DNA of 48,991 bases from Bacteroidales bacterium (GTDB taxonomy: Bacteria; Bacteroidota; Bacteroidia; Bacteroidales; ML635J-15), in the NCBI GenBank assembly GCA_028702675.1, contig JAQVOJ010000009.1, positions 1-48,991 of the forward strand, in the 5' to 3' direction. This document shows positions 45,740 through 48,991 of this stretch, piece by piece. Positions within the stretch are counted from its first letter, which is position 1. The number at the start of each line of letters is the position of its first letter. The notes beneath the pieces were generated by a model. That model ran no database searches. It worked only from the letters and a program-made list of their open reading frames with translations, and had not been told where the DNA came from. The position numbers and the translations under genes were made by a program.

Positions 45740-48055
45740 CTAATTACATATTCTCCAACCATTAGGGCTATCCCATATCATTTTATCATTATAAAGTGTT
45801 TCATTGTTGTAATATGTACCATCAGCACCATTAATAATTCTAATTCTTACTTTACTTTTATCTTCGTTCCATTGAATTATTTCTCCAGTTATCGTAACAT
45901 TAGATTTAAATATCCAAGCTCCTTTTGTTCCTGATAAACATATCTTTTTACCAAGTTTCCAATATTTATAAGGATCTTCATTTTGTGCAACGCTTGAATC
46001 TATTTCATCTTGCAAACAAATATGCCATGTTTTGTCAGCATTGACCCAAATAATTTCACCCTCTTTTATTTGTTGTCCTTCTATTCTTGTATCTGGTCCG
46101 GAGATAACTTTTAATTGAAACATGCTTTTGTCTTCATTCCATGCATTTAAAGTTCCACATACTGTACCAATTGAAGTTTCCATACACATTTTATTCCCAA
46201 TTTTCCATAAAGTTTTGTTGCTATTTGCAGTGATTTTATTATTTCTTTCAATTTCCTGCAGTTTTTTATTTTTCAAGGCTGTTACTTCTGATGAATAAGA
46301 GCCATTTGGATATTTTAAAAGATAGTTATCATATTCTGTAATTCCACCATTAAGGGCTTTATTATACAAAACCCTTTCGCTTTTTAACTGGTTTATTTCT
46401 GTAACATGTTTCCCAGTAGGAAAAGCAACTAAATAATTATCACAATCATTAATAAATCCACTTTTAGCTAAATTATAAAGATAGTCTTCTTTTAATTGGA
46501 ATATTTCATCTTTGTATATGCTTTGAGGATGTTTTTTCATAAAACCATCAAAATCTTTAGTTGAATTCACAAGAATAAATTCCTTTTTCTCAAGAGATTT
46601 TGCGTATTCTTCAAGAGAATCATAATTTTTAAATACCTTTATATAATCAACCCAAATAGTTCTATCGTTTTCATATCCAACAAATCCAATGCTTTTATCT
46701 AAGTCTGTTTCAATAATATTAGTAAAAGTTCTAATTAACTGATTGTCAAGATAAATAGATAGGTTATCCTCTTTTTTAACAATATGTAAAATTGTCCAAG
46801 TGTCATTATTTATTCTTATCTGGCTGTATTTTAATGAATTATTTTTTCCGGAAATCCCGACATGTAATCCAAGATAACTATTGGTGACATTTGAACAGTA
46901 AGAAAATTCTATATTAAAAATAGTGAATAAACCCATACCTGAATTTGGTGTGGTATTAATTTTAAATTTTATTGTAGCAATAATATCATCTGAGAAATTA
47001 ATCTTATCAAATTTTATTGAAGATTCTAATGATTTTTTAACTATCATTTCACCATTTGAAATGCTGCATTCTACCGTAGAATTTCCACCATTTAATGATT
47101 TTGTTCCGCACCAATTATTTTTGTTATCATCAAAATCTTCAATAAAGATTGCCATGTCGTTTTTCCATTCTGAATTTTTTTCATTTATATTTACATAAGG
47201 CACCGAAACTGGTTGCATTGTTCCATTTATCCACTTACCAATTGTTTCTTTTCCATCAGCCTCTATATTAGTCCCTGATCCATTCCGTTTACCATCTTTC
47301 CATTCACCTACATATTTTTCCCCTGTTGCCCAAATCATAGTTCCTTGACCATTTTGTTTGCCATCTATCCATTCCCCAACATAATTATCCCCTGATGCCC
47401 ATAAATACGTTCCTTGTCCATTCCATTTTCCATCTTTCCATTCCCCATCATATTTATTTCCTGTGGATTTATATGTACGAGTTCCTTGCCCATTTTCTTT
47501 CCCATTTCTAAATTCACCAACATATTTATCTCCTGACATCGCTAGAATAGCACCTTGACCATTTCGCGAACCATCTTTCCATTGTCCCTCATAAATGGCT
47601 CCATCTGAATAGGTCATTATTCCTTGTCCATTATATTTCCCATCTTTCCATTCTCCAACATATTTTTCTCCTGATGCCCATAAATACGTTCCTTGACCAT
47701 TTTGTTTGCCATCTTTCCATGCACCTGTATAGTTGTTTCCATTGGCCGCTATAAGAGTTCCTTGACCATTTATTGTGTCATTTACCCAGTCTCCAATATA
47801 TTCGGTTGTACCATCTCTAAAAGTATAGGTTCCTTTCCCTTGTCTATAACCATTTTTAAAAGCACCTACATACTTGCAACCATTATTTAATGTGAGAATT
47901 CCATTGCCATTGGCTTTACTATTTAAAACAGTACCGCAATAGGACCCCATATCACCGTAAGTTGTAATCATTTTTAATGTATCTGTACCTTGAGCAACAG
48001 AATGATTTACTATAATCAATATTGCAATTGTCGTTAAAAAAAAATTATATTTCAT
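45740..48055 (-). CDS. Exported MORN-repeat protein with LamG-like and duplicated C-terminal domains
   Basis: 771 aa. Signal peptide 1-22 (NHSVAQ). About 11 MORN repeats (roughly 35-280) of the form YVGEWKDGKxNGQGTxxxxxGx. A concanavalin/LamG-like beta domain spans about 300-485 (IEDFDDNKNNW to WVDYIKVF). Then comes a helical linker with short TPR-like units (LKEDYLYNLAKSGFINDCDNYLVAFP), and last two related domains of about 65 residues each (WKIGNKMCM..GTVCGTLNAWNEDKSMFQLKVISG and WKLGKKICL..GEIIQWNEDKSKVRIRIINGADG). Predicted periplasmic or surface. MORN repeats typically bind membranes or proteins. Combination not recognised as a named family. Role unknown. Confidence 0.85.
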   Translation of the reverse strand: MKYNFFLTTIAILIIVNHSVAQGTDTLKMITTYGDMGSYCGTVLNSKANGNGILTLNNGCKYVGAFKNGYRQGKGTYTFRDGTTEYIGDWVNDTINGQGTLIAANGNNYTGAWKDGKQNGQGTYLWASGEKYVGEWKDGKYNGQGIMTYSDGAIYEGQWKDGSRNGQGAILAMSGDKYVGEFRNGKENGQGTRTYKSTGNKYDGEWKDGKWNGQGTYLWASGDNYVGEWIDGKQNGQGTMIWATGEKYVGEWKDGKRNGSGTNIEADGKETIGKWINGTMQPVSVPYVNINEKNSEWKNDMAIFIEDFDDNKNNWCGTKSLNGGNSTVECSISNGEMIVKKSLESSIKFDKINFSDDIIATIKFKINTTPNSGMGLFTIFNIEFSYCSNVTNSYLGLHVGISGKNNSLKYSQIRINNDTWTILHIVKKEDNLSIYLDNQLIRTFTNIIETDLDKSIGFVGYENDRTIWVDYIKVFKNYDSLEEYAKSLEKKEFILVNSTKDFDGFMKKHPQSIYKDEIFQLKEDYLYNLAKSGFINDCDNYLVAFPTGKHVTEINQLKSERVLYNKALNGGITEYDNYLLKYPNGSYSSEVTALKNKKLQEIERNNKITANSNKTLWKIGNKMCMETSIGTVCGTLNAWNEDKSMFQLKVISGPDTRIEGQQIKEGEIIWVNADKTWHICLQDEIDSSVAQNEDPYKYWKLGKKICLSGTKGAWIFKSNVTITGEIIQWNEDKSKVRIRIINGADGTYYNNETLYNDKMIWDSPNGWRICN

Positions 48056-48230
48056 AATTGTATATTATAATTAATAATATTTTCACTTTACTTCTAATTC
48101 AAAAAAAAAACATTTTGTAATGTGTTTTATAATTTGTAATTTTCCAAATAGTTTTATTTTATGTGTTTTTCAAATTTTTCTAAATTCTTATTTTTAATGA
48201 TGCATAGTTTTCTCAGATTTAGCTATAAAA

Positions 48231-48683
48231 TCAATTTGTACTTGCATTATAACGAAATAACACAGAAGATATATATGCTCTAATATATGACTTTAGAGGA
48301 TCTTGCCATAGCTCTTCTTCATATTTCTTACGATTATTGAGTTTATCTATTTTGTCTTTGTTATCCATGTAAATTTTACTAACATTACCTTTTGAGACTT
48401 TTAATGCTAAATAAAAAGCATCGTCATAAATAACAAAATTACGATGAATGTACCCTGTTAGTCCATCAGCTCTTACTTCGAAATAACTGCCGTATTCACT
48501 TTCTGATATATAATCAATAAGTTCAACGTTTTTATGATTAGGTAATCTTTTAATTACATCTGAAGATAAATCAGGTTTTGTTCTTAAATCAATTTCAAAT
48601 GAAGTTGTCAAAAGAATCTGAGCATCTAATTGATTACTCACCATTATTATGGCAATTATTAATGTTTTTAAAAATTTATTCAT
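48231..48683 (-). CDS. Exported SH3-domain protein
   Basis: 150 aa. Signal peptide 1-22 (LDAQ). A bacterial SH3 (SH3b) domain follows at about 28-85, with the hallmark LRTKPDLSSDVIKRLPNHKNVELIDY and GLTGYIHRNFV. C-terminal region is charged and helical (about 95-150, NVSKIYMDNKDKIDKLNNRKKYEEEL). Probably binds peptidoglycan or protein in the periplasm. Stands upstream of the MORN gene on the same strand with a 175-bp gap, so co-expression is uncertain. Confidence 0.8.
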   Translation of the reverse strand: MNKFLKTLIIAIIMVSNQLDAQILLTTSFEIDLRTKPDLSSDVIKRLPNHKNVELIDYISESEYGSYFEVRADGLTGYIHRNFVIYDDAFYLALKVSKGNVSKIYMDNKDKIDKLNNRKKYEEELWQDPLKSYIRAYISSVLFRYNASTN

Positions 48684-48824
48684 ATTTTATTTTTTTAAAT
48701 TACAGAAATAGAACTTTTTTATAATGTTTTAATTTTTCATACAAATATATATATAAACATTATTAAAAATGAATTTTGAGCAAAAAAAACAAATCTAACC
48801 CGAAAAATTCATAAATAAAACACA

Positions 48825-48895
48825 TTTTTGGGTGTAAAAGTGTTATCTTTAGGGTATTACAAAAAAAAAACAAACACTTTTAAAGCACCCAAAAA
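48825..48895 (+). promoter_or_regulatory. Inverted repeat covering the transposase start codon
   Basis: Left arm TTTTTGGGTGTAAAAGTGTT (48825-48844) pairs with the right arm at 48873-48895, allowing a 2-nt bulge. The right arm ends at the A of the ATG (48895). In a transcript entering from outside, the folded arms would bury the translation start. A transcript starting inside the loop would not contain the left arm. This is a known strategy of insertion sequences to limit expression. Confidence 0.7.
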
Positions 48896-48991
48896 TGAGC
48901 AGTAAAGATACAGTATTTTATCGAGCAAACAAAGCAATTTTAGTCGATTTTTCAGCAGAAGAAATTAGTTCAGATGGTTCGTTGATATTAT
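48895..48991 (+). CDS. Transposase, IS1380-like (N-terminus only)
   Basis: The first 32 codons are visible: MSSKDTVFYRANKAILVDF followed by SAEEISSDGSLIL. The pattern of a short strand then EISSDGxLxL resembles the N-terminus of IS1380-family transposases, where TSDGGLLLL is conserved. The rest is outside the window, so integrity and family remain provisional. Confidence 0.6.
   Translation, partial: MSSKDTVFYRANKAILVDFSAEEISSDGSLIL

Larger units (their letters stand above)
48796..48991 (+). mobile_element. Left end of an IS1380-like insertion sequence (partial)
   Basis: A transposase start is preceded by about 100 bp that look like an IS terminus: a probable terminal sequence beginning near AACCCGAAAAATTCATAA (48797), then an inverted repeat around the start codon. 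The right end and target duplication are outside the window, so the exact boundary is uncertain. Confidence 0.55.

Overview
The window looks like a chromosome segment of a Bacteroidota bacterium, probably Bacteroidales/Marinilabiliales-like or a related deep flavobacterial lineage; lineage is inferred from gene content only. It is AT-rich. It carries a complete porP/sprF-gldK-gldL-gldM-gldN type IX secretion (T9SS) and gliding cluster. It also holds giant surface proteins made of PKD and SprB-type repeats with the gliding-motility-associated C-terminal (type B) sorting domain. Promoters match the Bacteroidota form TTG-N18-21-TAnnTTTG, and Shine-Dalgarno sequences are not evident.

Layout. (1) 1-7161, minus strand: a two-gene cassette present twice in tandem. 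Each copy has a small exported 141-aa protein overlapping by 11 bp the start of a giant T9SS substrate with an N-terminal CUB-like domain, PKD/Ig-like domains and a P-domain-like module. The small genes and the first roughly 150 codons of the giants are almost identical, while the rest has diverged. (2) 7310-9770: ExbB / 4-TM protein / ExbD / ExbD operon, followed by tRNA-Ser(GGA). (3) 10091-15264: housekeeping and metabolism (TatD, NADP-type glutamate dehydrogenase, DprA, proline dehydrogenase). (4) 15454-16236 (+): a lipoprotein with a clear promoter. (5) 16291-23662, minus: a tightly packed envelope block (MlaE-MlaF ABC transporter, DUF4296 lipoprotein, amidohydrolase, PAP2 phosphatase, GT39, GT28-like and GT2 glycosyltransferases), with mannose-1-phosphate guanylyltransferase divergent at 23754. 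(6) 24874-31087: the T9SS core. (7) 31411-40800: TopA, PBP1A, and a RadA / lipoprotein / HldE-like / PanD / PanC group, plus a radical SAM protein. (8) 40851-48991: an accessory, rearranged zone. It holds a 5'-truncated SprB-repeat gene abutting a REP-flanked, nonsense-mutated RAYT transposase, a gene fragment on the other side, an intact IS4-family element with a 9-bp target duplication, a MORN-repeat protein, an SH3 protein and the left end of an IS1380-like element.

How it fits together: the T9SS motor and channel genes would export the giant CUB/PKD/SprB proteins found at 1-6746 and (in broken form) at 40851. The ExbBD operon energises TonB-dependent outer-membrane transport. The Mla/glycosyltransferase/PAP2 block likely maintains or decorates the outer membrane. 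The most unusual item is the duplicated, overlapping small-protein plus giant-adhesin cassette. The most visibly remodelled locus is 42.6-45.5 kb. All functional statements rest on motif recognition by eye; no database search was run.
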